The notes under the pieces are model-generated. The model ran no database searches. It was not told the DNA's origin and worked only from the letters and a program-made list of their open reading frames with translations. A stretch of DNA of 64,000 nt from Anomaloglossus baeobatrachus (Eukaryota; Chordata; Amphibia; Anura; Aromobatidae), in the NCBI RefSeq assembly GCF_048569485.1, contig NC_134353.1:702572958-702636957 (forward strand), in the 5' to 3' direction. Shown here in pieces: positions 43,722-55,917 of the stretch (positions are counted from its first letter, which is position 1; every line of letters starts with the position of its first letter). The position numbers and the translations under genes were made by a program.

Positions 43722-44611
43722 TGAAACAATTTTCATGGGAAATGGGGATGCACACATATATCCAACTGTATACATATCAAAACACAGGTGATATCCCCAA
43801 AGTATTGGATTCCTGATGACAGGACATACTCCTATATATACTACAAAAAAAAATTGTGGAAACCACACAATGGAGTGATAAAGTCCAAAATATCTTTATT
43901 AGAAAGGTTCACAAACAATTAAAAACGTGGGAAATGCACTTACACAATTCCCCAAAGTAACATAAATAAGGAGGACACTAAGAAAGACCTCACATCGTGG
44001 GGACCAGGGCCAAAATATAGATGACTGGATATTATAGGCAATAATACTCAATTAGTGCAACAAAGTGCCCAATGCCAGTCATTATTCACATTATGCAAGC
44101 CCCCCTAAAACAATACAAAGATATGTCTTTGGGTACAGCAAATCTCTCATCAAATTGATATAAACATATTCAACGTGCAGTGTCCCTTGAAAAAGGTGAT
44201 CCGAAACAGCTGTTGGGCGTGGACCTAGGACTGGCTTTCTCCCCCCTTTCATAGAGTACTGGTATGTTACTGGGTTTACCCTGAATATGTTTATATCAAT
44301 TTGATGAGAGATTTGCTGTACCCAAAGACATATCTTTATATTGTTTTAGGGGGGCTTGCATAATGTGAATAATGACTGGCATTAGGCACTTTGTTGCACT
44401 AATTGAGTATTATTGCCTATAATATCCAGTCATCTATATTTTGGCCCTGGTCCCCACGATGTGAGGTCTTTCTTAGTGTCCTCCTTATTTATGTTACTTT
44501 GGGGAATTGTGTAAGTGCATTTCCCACGTTTTTAATTGTTTGTGAACCTTTCTAATAAAGATATTTTGGACTTTATCACTCCATTGTGTGGTTTCCACAA
44601 TTTTTTTTTTT
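43722..44611. mobile_element. PLE-like snapback insertion with 13-bp TSD
   Basis: The 13-bp TSD TGCTTGAGGGAAC lies at 43709-43721 and 44612-44624. After a 135-bp unpaired tail, two arms of about 320 bp (43857-44175 and 44284-44605) are inverted copies, sharing for example TGGAGTGATAAAGTCCAAAA and complement. The 110-bp loop holds a hammerhead-like relic. No coding. It sits in the L1 #1 5' UTR. Confidence 0.85.
44181..44222 (+). ncRNA. Hammerhead-like relic in the snapback loop
   Basis: CCC, then TTGAAAA in place of CUGANGA, GG/CC stem II, GAAA (44203-44206), a self-complementary CAGCTG stem III, GTT and GGG. Two core bases deviate, so activity is unlikely. Confidence 0.4.
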
Positions 44612-44762
44612 TGCTTGAGGGAACGTCTGGGTCTGCCTATGTGAGGTTTGGGCTCTGCTGCACCACCTGTAAGAGGCTGAAAGGGCGGCCTGGGCACAGA
44701 GCTAAGGAGATGTGTGTCTCACTCTGCCATCGGCAAGCCACGCCCCCCTTAAGTTAGTTTTT

Positions 44763-45333
44763 AATGTGAATGAATCTGTGGGAAAAAAAAATTGAGAACA
44801 CTTGTTTGACATCTCAGTTGCATCAATGTGCTGTCTAGTTTTCACTAACTGCAAGGAGAAACTTGGGAAATCTCCATTAGCTTTTTCTGCATAATAGAAA
44901 AATGGTAAAAATGTACACATGGATCAAAAGCTAATGAAAAACGGCACATTTTTTGTGAAAAAAAAATGACACTTGTCTTCAGGCTTACGCATTATAACGG
45001 CAGGTCTGACTCTGAACAACAATTCATCTACTTGACCACGTCTGCATGCTTTTGGGCACTGTGTTATTTTAGCTAATTACATTAATAGACCGGTATGTCT
45101 ATGAAATAAACCCATACCATAAATATGTGTGTGGTATGTTTGTGAGCAATAGAGAGAAATGAAGTCCGCTCAAAGAAACAGGATAGGACCTTAGGCTAGG
45201 GATGGTGTGATTCTGCACTGTAACTTTTTCAGTATCATACATAACAGGCACTCTTGCAACTAATGATGAATCATACTCATGCTCATTCACATGAGCGCAC
45301 TGTGAGCTTCACTGACTCAGCTTCAGTGATATG
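44763..45333. other. Unassigned AT-rich stretch right of L1 #1
   Basis: It continues the pre-insertion sequence left of 33261. No gene or repeat end recognised. Confidence 0.4.
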
Positions 45334-45335
45334 TA

Positions 45336-45660
45336 CAGTCCTGGCTAAACGTTTTGAGACAGACACAAACTTTGTTTTTCATAATTTGTTGCTTCATTGA
45401 TTTTAAATCTTTTAGTTAGATGTTTCTATGGTTACTGTAGTACAATAATAAGCATTTCATAAGTTTTTAAACTTTTATTGACAAATACATCAATTTTATT
45501 AAAAAACTCAATATTTACAGCATTGACAATTATTTTTCTAGACTTCGGTAATTTGCCCCGACATGCTGGATATCAGTTTCTGAGCCAAATCTTGCCTGAT
45601 GACAACACATTCTTGTCTAAACGTGATGTATTTGTCAAAATGTGTAAAATTGAATTAGTT
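45336..45660. mobile_element. Tc1-like element, one end only
   Basis: Begins CAGTCCTGGCTAAACGTTTT after TA (45334-45335), a Tc1-type terminus. A partial transposase-like 3' end on the minus strand is suggested by AAACTGATATCCAGC but no motif is certain. No right end was seen. Confidence 0.5.
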
Positions 45661-45673
45661 ATAATTGTACTTA

Positions 45674-46240
45674 AAAGGGTGGTTTAAAGAAAAATTAATT
45701 CTAAATCCTTATCTATTTGATTCCATAATCTAAGCTATTTTCTAATATACTTGTATTGAAAATTCCCTATCGTTCCCTACCAATTTGTTTGAGAATCCAA
45801 GTTCATGCTGGAATACTCAAAGGAAGTGTCATCAGGGGGCAAAGTCTGTGGCAGTGACCACAACTTTTGTCCTCTCTCTGAAACAAAATGTCATCAGGGG
45901 CAGGAGTCTGTGGCAGTGACCGCAGCCTCTGCCCCCTCCATGAAATGAAGCATCATGATCGCACAGTGCAGTGAGGTACAAAGCAGGAATACAGCAGGGA
46001 CACAGTGACCCCTGAAATGAGCGTCATGATGATACTTCAATTCAGGGAGGGGACAGAGGCTCCAGTTACTGCCACAGACTCTGCCCCCTGATGACATTTT
46101 GTTTGAATATCCCAGCATGCACTCGGATTCTCAAACGAATCATCATCACACAGGGAGTAGAAGAGAAAATAGAACAGCAGTGTAATTAGGCAACAGTAGG
46201 GAATTTTTAATGCAACTATATTAGAAAATAGCTTGTGGAG
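45674..46240. repeat. Imperfect foldback, about 250-bp arms
   Basis: Left and right halves share TTTGAGAATCC, TGTCATCAGGGG, GTCTGTGGCAGTGACC and ATTTTCTAATATA with their complements. No coding or clear TSD. Confidence 0.65.
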
Positions 46241-46377
46241 TATGACATCACTATCATGCGTCAGGTGCACAAACATCATCTACTAGCTGTACAAGAGGAC
46301 ACTGCTCGTCGTGGGAGTGGAAGAAGGTGAGAATGATCGTTTATTGTTTGTTATTTGTTGAAGAATAGTGAACATTA

Positions 46378-46540
46378 TTACTAGAAGGGGCCCAGTATGG
46401 GGGACATTTTACCATGGAGGGGCAAAAGATGGGGGACATTTTTTCATGAAAGGGTAAAGGATGGGACATATTATACCATGAAAGAGCCCAAGATAGGGGA
46501 CACTCAACCATGAAAGGGCCCAGGAAGGGGGACATTATTC
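46378..46540. repeat. Minisatellite, about 37-bp unit, four copies
   Basis: The unit is near GGGGGACATTTTACCATGAA plus AGGGCCCAAGAT. Confidence 0.8.
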
Positions 46541-46804
46541 AATGATATTGGTAATTATATGGAGCATAAACATATGCCTTTATAGGGCTAATATACAGGT
46601 GGGAACCTAGGTCCAAATTTTGCCAAGTACCTGATGACATCCTCTCCCATCCCCCAATTCATTATAAGACCCTGATAACATCTTCTCCCACCATGCAATA
46701 CCAAAGGAAGAAAAAAAACTAAAAAAAAAAACACCTCACCGTGAGTTTCTTTCTTGCCGAGCAGGTTCACATTAGGTGAGACTCCAGCCAATTAACTTGG
46801 ATCG

Positions 46805-47958
46805 TGAGTATTAACAATGAAAAATTTGTGAAAAAGGCAAATCTCAGTAAAAACATACCTTTATTTGTCAGTTAAAAGTCCATAGTGGTGGTATAAATTT
46901 TACTTCACGTTTCTGGCGCCATGCGCTCTTGTGAATGTCGTCTGTGTGTCTGTTTTGGTTTGGATCGCCCTCTTGTGGCCAGGAATGGTGGTGGAGCTGA
47001 GTCTGAGCCTGTGACTCAGACAGGTGTCGGTGTTAATTGGGAATTAAGGAAGTCCTATTGCAGACAAGCCTGGTGTATATAGGAGAGGACTTTTTGCCTT
47101 GCTGGTGTAGGATATAATTGTATTTTCCTCAGTCTCTGGACATGGCTTGGAGCGCTGTCCTTCCCTGTTTCCATGTGCAAGACTTCTGCCGATAAGTTTG
47201 TCAGGTTTTTCCTTGCTTCCTGGTTTACACCTTAGAGTGTTTATTATGCTTTGTTTTGTATCTGTTTTCTTGCAGGTGAAGTTTGGTTTCTCTTGTGTGG
47301 TGAGCTGACACAATCAGTTTCTTTTCCTTTCCTTTGTATCTAGTTAGTGGGGCCTCGCCTTTGCTAAATCTATTTTTCCTATCTGTGTATCGTGTTTTCC
47401 TACATCACCATAATCTTTATATGTTGGGGGCTGTCTAATCCTTTGGGGACTACTCTGAGGCAAGGTAGATTTCCTCATTTCTATCTGTGAGGCATAGCTA
47501 GCTTTTCAAGCTGTGACAAGGTGTCAAGGTGTTTAGGAACGCTCCATGGCTACTTCTAGTGTGGTCTGATAGTTAGGGGATTATGGTCAGCCCAGGTTCC
47601 AACTACTCTTGTTTTCTTGGTGTTTTTCCACCAATGGGAGTTTTCTGTAATCTTCCACGGCTACCGGATCATAACAATGTGCCCTTAATCATTGAATAAT
47701 AAATCCTAGCATCATGGGAAATCTTTTAAAACACTAAACAACCAATCACAAAACAGCAATACAAATACACACAATTGTATAAAATATACAATGAATATAT
47801 ACAATACCAATGTTATAACTGTGCAACATGATTTCTTATAAATAAATAGCGTATTGTTTCTATAGTTCATCCCATTTGGATATTTGCTATTCATTTGTAT
47901 AATCCAAAAGGCTTCTCTTAGACGGCGCTTCATATCTTGTGATCTAGAAAATCTTTAC
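46805..47958 (-). mobile_element. Inverted 3' arm of PLE 3, with an LTR-like insertion
   Basis: The minus strand at 47870-47958 encodes KRRLREAFWIIQMNSKYPNG, the C-terminal end of a PLE protein, opposite in orientation to the RT at 47961. Near 46905-46925 the minus strand has GGCGCCAGAAACGTGAAG, a hammerhead 3'-half-like string. About 46925-47676 looks like an inserted LTR (TATA-type box near 47077, end near CATAACA) with unresolved ends; fossil. Confidence 0.6.
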
Positions 47959-47960
47959 TC

Positions 47961-48499
47961 ATGTATTCCTCATCATTTGACCATACAGAGTGTAAATTAT
48001 CACCTTATAAGTACAGTGCCTACAGCAATGAAACTAAAGAAATGATTGTTAGAGCTATTGAATTTGTATTAAAATATAATTGTTTCATGTTCAAAATGGA
48101 TTATCTTCAAGTAAAAGGTTGTTCTATCGGTTCTTGTTTCTCCTCATCCCTAGCCATACTGTATGCTTCCTGGTGGGAAGAACAGAATATTTTTCTCTGT
48201 AATTCTTTCAGGAGACATATAGTATGGTATGGTAGATATGTGGATGATGTGTTTATTATTTGGTCTGGGGATGCTGCCACAGCCTCAACATTTATTCACA
48301 TAAATCATAACGATCTTGCCCTAAAATTCACTCATACGGCACCTGCTACTACTATAAATTTTTTGGATTTGCAATTGTTGGGGGATGTGGAGACTAAGAA
48401 AATAAACTATCAAATTTCTAGAAAATTAATAAGTGGAAACAATATCTTACGTGCCAATAGCAACCATCCAATACATACGATTAAATCTATACCATATGG
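47961..48499 (+). pseudogene. PLE 3 reverse transcriptase, interrupted by hAT 2
   Basis: The plus-strand frame has KMDYLQVKGCSIGSCFSSSL (motif B), YGRYVDDVFIIW (motif C YVDD), LKFTHTAPATTINFLDLQLL and the linker SNHPIHTIKSIPYG. It is 5' truncated (motif A absent), joined to the inverted arm. hAT 2 enters within the SIPYG codons; the frame resumes at 62000 as EFFRIRRNC. Confidence 0.88.
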
Positions 48500-48884
48500 C
48501 AGGGGTCTCAAACTCGTCAGAGTAAGTGGGCCGCATATAAAAAAAATTTAAGGCAGAGGGCCGCATTCCTTTCAAATTTAATACAATACAATATAATTGT
48601 TAATCAATTATTTCAACTATTATAACAATGCTACATTAGTATAACAACACTGCTAAGTTTGAACGTAATGGAAATTTTCAGGTGTTTTCCACCTGCTCAT
48701 TTATTTTAACAATACAGTTTTCAAGTTCAAGTGTGACAAACTCCAGTCTGGCTGCTCAATTGACTGCGTTTGCCAGATACAAGCATGTCAACTTGGGGTT
48801 TGAAATCATGTGCAGTAGCCAATCGCAATGTTGCACAAAGATGCTCATCTGTAAGTCTTGACCGTAATGCTGATTTGTTAAGCT

Positions 48885-50523
48885 TCATTGAGGAGAAAAA
48901 CTGCCAAACATGGCCATGATCCTGGCAGCAGCTTTAACAAGTTTTGGAAACTTTTCTTGTGAAACAAACTTATAGAAATCTGGAACACCAATGTCCATAT
49001 ACTTCTGTTTCAGAACAGTGTCACACTGCAAGTCAACAAGCTCCATCTGCAGATCTTCTGAAACACAAGAAACATCCACTGCAAATCGTGTGGCAAAGAG
49101 TGCAAATTCAGTTTCAAGATCCTGGAAATCATGAAAACGTCGATTGAACTCTTGTAGTAGTTGTAAAATTATATCGGAGCACATTTTCAAACGATCCAGT
49201 GTAGTTTGTACCAGTGACTGCATAGCTGAGAAATGAGCCAAATTGCCAGACTGCAACTGTTTGGCCCACAAAGACAACTTACATTTGAATGCTTTGACAC
49301 TGTCAAACATTATTGTAATTATGTGCTTTTGGCCTTGGAGCTTCAAGTTGAGTTCATTGAGATGTTCTGTGACATCAGTTAGAAACGCTAAATCAGATAG
49401 AAAAGCTGGGTCAGAAAGTTGGAAGACATCATTATCTTTCAGTGCCATAAAAAGCGCTATCTCCTCTCTTAAGGAAAAAAATCTTTTCAACACTCTTCCG
49501 CGGCTCAGCCATCTGACTTCAGTATGATACAGCAAGTCTCCATATTCGGTGTCCATATCAGACAAGAATGAAGTAAACTGCCTATGATTAAGACCTCTTG
49601 CCCGTATAAAATTCACTGTCTTAACCACAAAGTCCATCACTTCTTTCAGTTGTACACTTTTTCCACACAGCGCTTCTTGATGCAGAATGCAGTGTATTGC
49701 ACTGAAAGGACCCGACAAAGAAAGCTGGTTTCGTTTTGCTTTCAATAATCCCACAACACCGATGTTTTCAGAACACATTGCTGGTGCACCGTCGGTTACC
49801 ACAGACACAAGTTTATCCCATGGCAGTCCTGCTGTATTGATACAATCTTCAAGTTCTTTAAAAATGTCACGACCAGTTGTTGTGCCTTTCATAGGTAATA
49901 AGTCTAAAAATTCCTCGATTATGTTTAAGTTTTCATCAACCCCACGAATGAACACAGCACAGTATGCTGTATCCGTTACACCAGTACTCTCGTCAAGTGC
50001 TATGGAAAATGCTTCAAAACTTTGTGCTGCTGTAATGAGTTGCTGATGAATGTTACTAGCAGATTCAGTGATTCTACTAGCAACAGTATTCGCGGACAAG
50101 CTTATGCCTTCGAATAGTTTTGTTTTGTCTGGACACAAAATTTCACTTGCCTTTACAAAACAGTCTTTAATGAACTGACCCTCAGTAAATGGTCGTGAAT
50201 ATTTTGCTATCATGTTACTGAGGACAAAACTTGCTTTCACCGAAGATTCGCTTGCCTTGTTAATACTTGAGAAAAGGTTTCGCTGTTTTTTAAGTGATGC
50301 TTTCAGCTGCTGAACCTTTTCATCTCGTAGTTTGCCAGACAGTGCTTCATACTGTTCTCCGTGGTGCGTCATGTAATGTCGTCGCACATTGTAGTCTTTA
50401 AGCACTGCGATAAATTGAAAACAAATCAAACACTGGACTTTTGCTCCAACCTCTGTGACAAAATATAGCTGTTCCCACTTGTCCTGAAATATTCGTTTTT
50501 CCTCAGCAATCTTGCGCTTTTTT
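48885..50523 (-). CDS. hAT 2 transposase, main part (BED finger and DDE core)
   Basis: The minus-strand frame is open from the L1 junction at 50523 to the stop at 48885. With the short first piece (57406-57425) it is about 552 residues. After a basic start (KKRKIAEEKR), a BED-type zinc finger CLIC...HYMTHH is seen. Core motifs are SIALDESTGVTDTA (first Asp), VVTDGAPAM (second Asp), IHCILHQEAL and HTEVRWLSRGRVLKRF. The C-terminal part matches vertebrate hAT/GTF2IRD2-like and FAM200-like proteins; a canonical short hATC end is not obvious. No internal stop. Confidence 0.9.
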
Positions 50524-50829
50524 CGTTTAATATTTCTTTATTGTTTTCAAGAAAAATTATATAACAAAGCATGAATATAGATAATTTTGTAGTGCCCGGT
50601 TTTACAGAATATGGAAAAGTTGCAGTTTGGTCTGGGCATTTAAATCTTATACAGCATATACTACAGTGAACTTTATCGTAGGTCTTACAAGAAAAATTCT
50701 TCATAACATCCTTAATGACATCTTATCCCAAGTATATATCAATCGTTTATCTTTTGTTCTATTTAATATGTAGATGCCAATATCATTCTGTATAATCTTG
50801 CCATATATTTCAACAAGTAAACCTATGTA

Positions 50830-50950
50830 CACTAATTAGATAAGCAAGAGAAGGAAAAGAGGGGAAAGAAAGAAAAGCAAGGGATGAAAGGAGAAGAAGA
50901 GGGAGAAAGAGAAGAGAAAGAAGGAAAACACGAGAAAGAGAGAAGGGGAG
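50830..50950. repeat. Purine-rich tract in the L1 #2 3' UTR
   Basis: About 120 bp of A/G on the plus strand (C/T in L1 sense), matching a similar tract in the L1 #1 3' UTR at 33600-33690. Confidence 0.8.
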
Positions 50951-51021
50951 ATTCTGTAGGGTTCTGCAACGTGGCACCATGCCATCCTCCCATCAGGAGG
51001 GCCACTTCGCCCCGCCAAACA

Positions 51022-54000
51022 TCAGTGTGGCAGTGTGCCCGTGTGTAACCAGGATTGGAATTGTTGTGTTTCTCTGAATTGAAGCCACGGATACCAGGTG
51101 GAAAAGCATAGTGAGTCTCTCCCTTCATCAAATGCTCTTATCTCTTCCAAACGTCTCAGGGCATCCATAGCCCCCACCCAGTCTGCTCTTCTCAATGTAT
51201 AGGTGGACCTCCAATGTTTCGGTATGATCTGTCTCATTGAGATCATGAAGTATGAGAGCAGACCTCTCTTCGCCTTAGAGATTGCCCCCCCGTACATTGA
51301 GAAGAGTGCCACTTCCGGCGAGGGTGTCACTCCCACTTGATGTAAATGATTATAGAGAGCAAAGACGTCTTCCCATAATCCCTGGATCCCTGGACAAGAC
51401 CACCAAACATGCAGCATTGAGCCCACCGAGGTCTGACACCTCCAGCAAGTGTCTGAGACCTCTGGAAACATTCTGTGAAGCCTGGCGGGTGTCCTGTACC
51501 ACCGTGCGAGGATTTTATAGTTGAGTTCCTGCATTCTACATGAGATGGTGGATTTGTGTGTTAGGTTAAATGACTTATACCACTGTTCTTTGGAAAAAGT
51601 CTTTCTCAGTTCTGACTGCCATTGCCCTACATACTCGGGCAGGTCCCCCCTCGTCCCTCCAGACACTGTTATGTTGTAGATTATCGAGACTGTGTGGGGA
51701 GGTGTTTCTCGAAGGAAACATAGTCTGTCAAATGGAGTCAAGTCCTTATGCATCTCAGATCTCGGAGACAGAGAGTCTACAAAGCTACGTAGTTGTAAGT
51801 ATTGAAACCAATGACTTGGCTCTCTTGGCCGGTCATCTAGCAAGGACATCAGTGGTCTGCAACCCTGTTGAGTAATGACATCTTTAACACGTGGGATCCC
51901 TCCCGTTGGCATTGAAATCAAGCTGGGACGGATTTCGTGAAGCCAGCATTGGAATGCAGGGTTGCCCACCAGTGGTGTCATAGGGCCCGGTTCCCCTGTC
52001 AGCCTATATCGCCTATTGGCCCTCCTCCATGCAGTAGCCAGAGACAAGAGAATCGAGGAAATTCCAAGGGTCTCCAAGTTGATTCTAGATGATAACCAGA
52101 AGATTCCCTGCGTCATGGTTGCGTGTAGATCACATTCAATCTCTACCCACAATTTTCTGTCCCTGTTATGGAGGAGATCCAGTATGCAATTGCCCACCGA
52201 CGCCGCATGGTACGCTTTAAAATCAGGTAGCCCCACCCCTCCGCCCCAGCGAGACCTGTTCAACATGGAGTATTTCAGTCGGGGTCTGGTACCTCGCCAT
52301 ACAAAATTGCTGATCATCTTTTTTAACTTGAGGAAGAAGTTTTCTCCTAGATTCAATGGGATTGTTTGGAACATATAAAGTATTTTGGGTAGGACATCCA
52401 TTTTAATTGTATTGACTCTGCCAAACCACGAGATGGGGAGGTTATGCCAAGCCGTGAGGTCTTTTTGTATGTTTTTTAAAAGGTATGGAAAATTATGTTC
52501 ATATAGGTCTTGGTGTTTAGAAGGTATCCTGATCCCCAAATATTTTATGCAATTGCTGTTCCACTTAAAGGGAAAAACGGGTTTGAGGGCATCCTCTTCC
52601 ACCGACGGTAGTGATACGTTTAGGATCTCTGTTTTTTGTAGGTTTACTTTAAAGTTGGAGAGTCCACCAAAAGTCTCAAACTCCTGTAGTATGGCGGGTA
52701 AGCTAATCCTTGGTTGTGTCACATATATCAGGAGGTCATCTGCAAACAGTGCCAGTTTATGAGACGTTGGTCCTATCTGTAACCCCTTTATCGAGGGGTT
52801 TTTCCTAAGCACGTTTGCCAGGGATTCCATTACCAAAATGTATAGGTATGGTGATAGAGGGCATCCCTGTCTGGTGCCATTTCCAATATTGAATGGGGTT
52901 GACAGGCGTCCGTTCACGCCCACTTGTGCCGTTGGTTCACGGTATAGGGCCTTTACCCATTGTAGTAAGCGCGAACGGACGCCAATTGCCTGCAGCGTGG
53001 CTTCTAAAAAGCCCCAATGGACTCTGTCAAATGCTTTTTCGGCATCGACTGTCAAGAGGCACATTGGGGTTTGGCGTTGTTGGGCTTGGGCTACCAAAGA
53101 CAGGGTTCTGATTGTATTATCACGTGCCTCCCTCCCTGGAACAAATCCTACCTGGTCTTTGTGTATCAGCTTGGGAATGTAGGGGCCTAATCTCAAAGCT
53201 ATCATTTTAGAGTATAGTTTAATATCTACATTTATTAATGAGATAGGTCTGTAATTGGCGCAAGTTAGTGGATCCCTGCCAGGTTTTGGGATTACTGTTA
53301 TTCGGGCTTGAAGTGTCTGTTTAGGGAACTGGCATGTTTTTGTTATGGAGTTAAAGGCTTTCAACATTATAGAGCTACAGGCTTCTCCACATATTTTGTA
53401 GAACCGGGGGGTAAACCCGTCGGGGCCAGGACTTTTGCCAACTTTAAGGGCTTTAATAGCATCGCCTAGTTCAGTGTCTGAGAAATCCTCTTCTAGGCTC
53501 TCAGCCTCTGTATCCTCAAGAGGGTCTGGTGCATATTTATTGAGGTATTCTAAGATGTTATGGTGTCTCATGTCAGATAATGGGGCATGTGGAGTTGGGA
53601 TGTTGTAAAGTTTTGCATAGTAGGTTCTAAATTCTTCTAGTATGTCAGGGGTGGAGTGGATCTGAGTTCCTGTCTGTGAGTTTAGCGAGAGTATTGGAGT
53701 TTGTGCATATCTGGGATGTAAGGTTCTGGCCAGTAATCGTCCACTTTTATCTCCAAACTCAAAGATATTCCTGCGGAATTTATCCCTGGCACACAACGAT
53801 TTTCAATCTAGTATGGATAATATTTAATGACGAATGTTAGATATTTCTATTTTGAGTATATCACTGGCTCTGGATTTATTTATCGTTTCTTTGTGGCTTA
53901 GCTGCAGCAGTAGTTCTTTTAGCTCTCTTGCACTTTCTTTTTTAATTCTGGATCCATGCGATATGCAAACCCCCCGAATCATACATTTTAACGCTTCCCA

Positions 54001-54864
54001 TTTGACCGGGTCTGGTGTAGGATCTGCCGCATGATCTATTTTGAAATTTGCAATGATCTTATGGATATCTTCCAGACACTGCTCATTTTTAAGTAGATTA
54101 TCATTAAATCTCCAGGTGTGTCCCGTGTCCCCTCTGTCCCTTACCCCAATTTCCCCATACACTGGTGCGTGGTCCGACCAAAGGAAGATATCCATCGAGC
54201 AGCCCGGGGATTTGTCCAGCAAGTCATGGGATATGAAGAAGTGATCTAATCTGGTGTAGCTGTTGTGTACTGTGGAATGAAAACTGTAGTCTCTGACTCC
54301 GGGATGTAGGACCCTCCAAAGATCAACTAATTTAAGGGATGTCAGTTCCCTTTTCAATCTACGTAGTGCCGAGGAGGGGATTGCGGACCTACCAGAGGAC
54401 GAGTCCAGGACCGGGTCGAGAACGAGGTTGAAGTCTCATCCCACGATGATACAGGTGCCACCCGCAAACTCCGCCAGCCCCCTCAAAGTCTCCAGTCCAA
54501 AGGATACCTGGTCTTGATTTGGAAAATAGATGTTAGCAATAGTATAGATGTTATTCAAGAAAGATATTTTAAGAAATAACCAGCGTCCCTCCTGGTCAAT
54601 GAGTGTGTCAAGGATTGTTGGCTGGAACGTTTTGTGGAAGGCAATGGAAACCCCGCATGCCTTCCGACTAGGGTGTGGGCCATGAAACCACGTCGGGTAA
54701 TTTTTGGTTTTACATTTAGGTGTATTGGAAGCTATGAAGTGTGTCTCTTGGAATAGAGCTATTTTAACTCCCTTCCGATGTAGACAATATAAGATTTGAC
54801 TCCTCTTTTCAGGTTTATTTAAACCTTTAGTATTGTAGGTGCAAAAGGTTAGGTGCGACATCAC
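51022..54864 (-). pseudogene. L1 #2 ORF2: endonuclease and reverse transcriptase
   Basis: One frame of about 1,280 codons, normal for L1 ORF2, broken only by three in-frame stops: TGA 54436-54438, TAA 53824-53826 and TGA 53803-53805. Endonuclease: FCTYNTKGLN, ALFQETHF, DFNLV, TRLDHFFIS and LWSDHAPVY. RT: TVIPKPGRDPLTCANYRPIS, LTVDAEKAFDRVHW (motif A), NGTRQGCPLSPYLYILVMESL (motif B, shown split by no gap) and FADDLLIYV (motif C). The C-terminal Cys motif is CWRCQTSVGSMLHVWWSC. The 51022-53796 part is fully open. Confidence 0.93.
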
Positions 54865-55279
54865 AGAAAAGAGTGGGAAGGGGATAGAAAGAGAGAAAAG
54901 AAAAGGAAAAAGAAGAGAGGAATAGAAATAAGATAGTTGAGAAAGAAAAGAGGTAAGTAAGCTAAGTAGGACTAGATGGCCTACTGCTCCTGAGTATCTG
55001 CTAGTAGACTATTGTCTAATGTGGCACTCTGCCACGTCCCTAATAGAGGTACGGGGAAGCCTACGGCACTTCAAGAGCTCCCCCGTCCCCACGACAGACC
55101 TCCACATGAAATATGAATAACAATCCACATATGCAATTTAATAATGATCAATAACTTTTCCTTCCCTCCCTCCTCCCAACCCCCGAATGTTTGATATATT
55201 TCAAATATAAAACATATGGCATCGGGAGAACACGGTACAACCCACTTAGAAAAATGTAATTAAACCAGAGCTCAATATC

Positions 55280-55790
55280 AGATCTAGATGAAGGGGAAGG
55301 GGAAAAGGGGAGAAGGGGAAAGACAACTGGGGAAAGAAGGACTATGTAACGCAGGGAATGATGCAAAGATAAAGGACCAGTGGGGAGAAGCAGGAAAAAT
55401 TTGGGGGGCAGGAAAAAAAAAAAAATTGGGGGAGGGGGTAAGAGAGTTGAATATGATATGTGCTAGAGGGTGATGAGAGTGTGGAGAATGTGGAAAGGTG
55501 GGAAGCGGGGAGAGAGAATAGGAAAAAAAAAAAAAAAAGGGGGGGGAGGGTGTAAGAGTTGAATATGGTGTGTGCTAGAGAGTGATGAGAGTGTGGAGAA
55601 TGTGGGAAGGTGGGAAGCGGGGAGAGAGAATAGGGAAAAAAAAAAGGGGGGGGAGGGGGTAAGAGAGTTGAATATGGTGTGTGCTAGAGAGTGATGAGAG
55701 TGTGGAGAATGTGGGAAGGTGGGAAGCGGGGAGAGAGAATAGGAAAAAAAAAGGGGGGGGGAAGGAGATGGTATGATGGGAGAGGTGGGA
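55280..55790. repeat. Purine-rich tract with about 107-bp tandem repeat between ORF1 and ORF2
   Basis: Three to four copies of a unit containing GAGTTGAATATGGTGTGTGC, TAGAGAGTGATGAGAGTGTG and GGGAAGCGGGGAGAGAGAAT plus a poly-A/G run, starting near 55428, 55540 and 55648. L1 #1 has a purine tract in the same inter-ORF position. Confidence 0.88.
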
Positions 55791-55917
55791 AAAAGCATTG
55801 ATATAGTTATGCTCTATAGATATGTAGGTAGATAAACAGTCAAATATAATCAACATGTATCTCGCCTCCTGGCTCCTCCAGTATGTTTCCTTCCTTTCTC
55901 TGGATGGTCAGCGATTA

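Larger units (their letters stand above)
33276..44747 (-). mobile_element. L1-type LINE (L1 #1) carrying four nested insertions
   Basis: The 15-bp TSD CTTAAGTTAGTTTTT lies at 33261-33275 and 44748-44762. The minus-strand 5' end begins GGGGGCGTGGCTTGCCGATG, matching the start of L1 #2 (GGGGGCGGAGCTAGCTGATG), so the 5' end looks full length. The interior is deleted between ORF1 and the endonuclease. Nested: 35922-36261, 36540-40190, 41867-43518 and 43722-44611. Confidence 0.88.
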
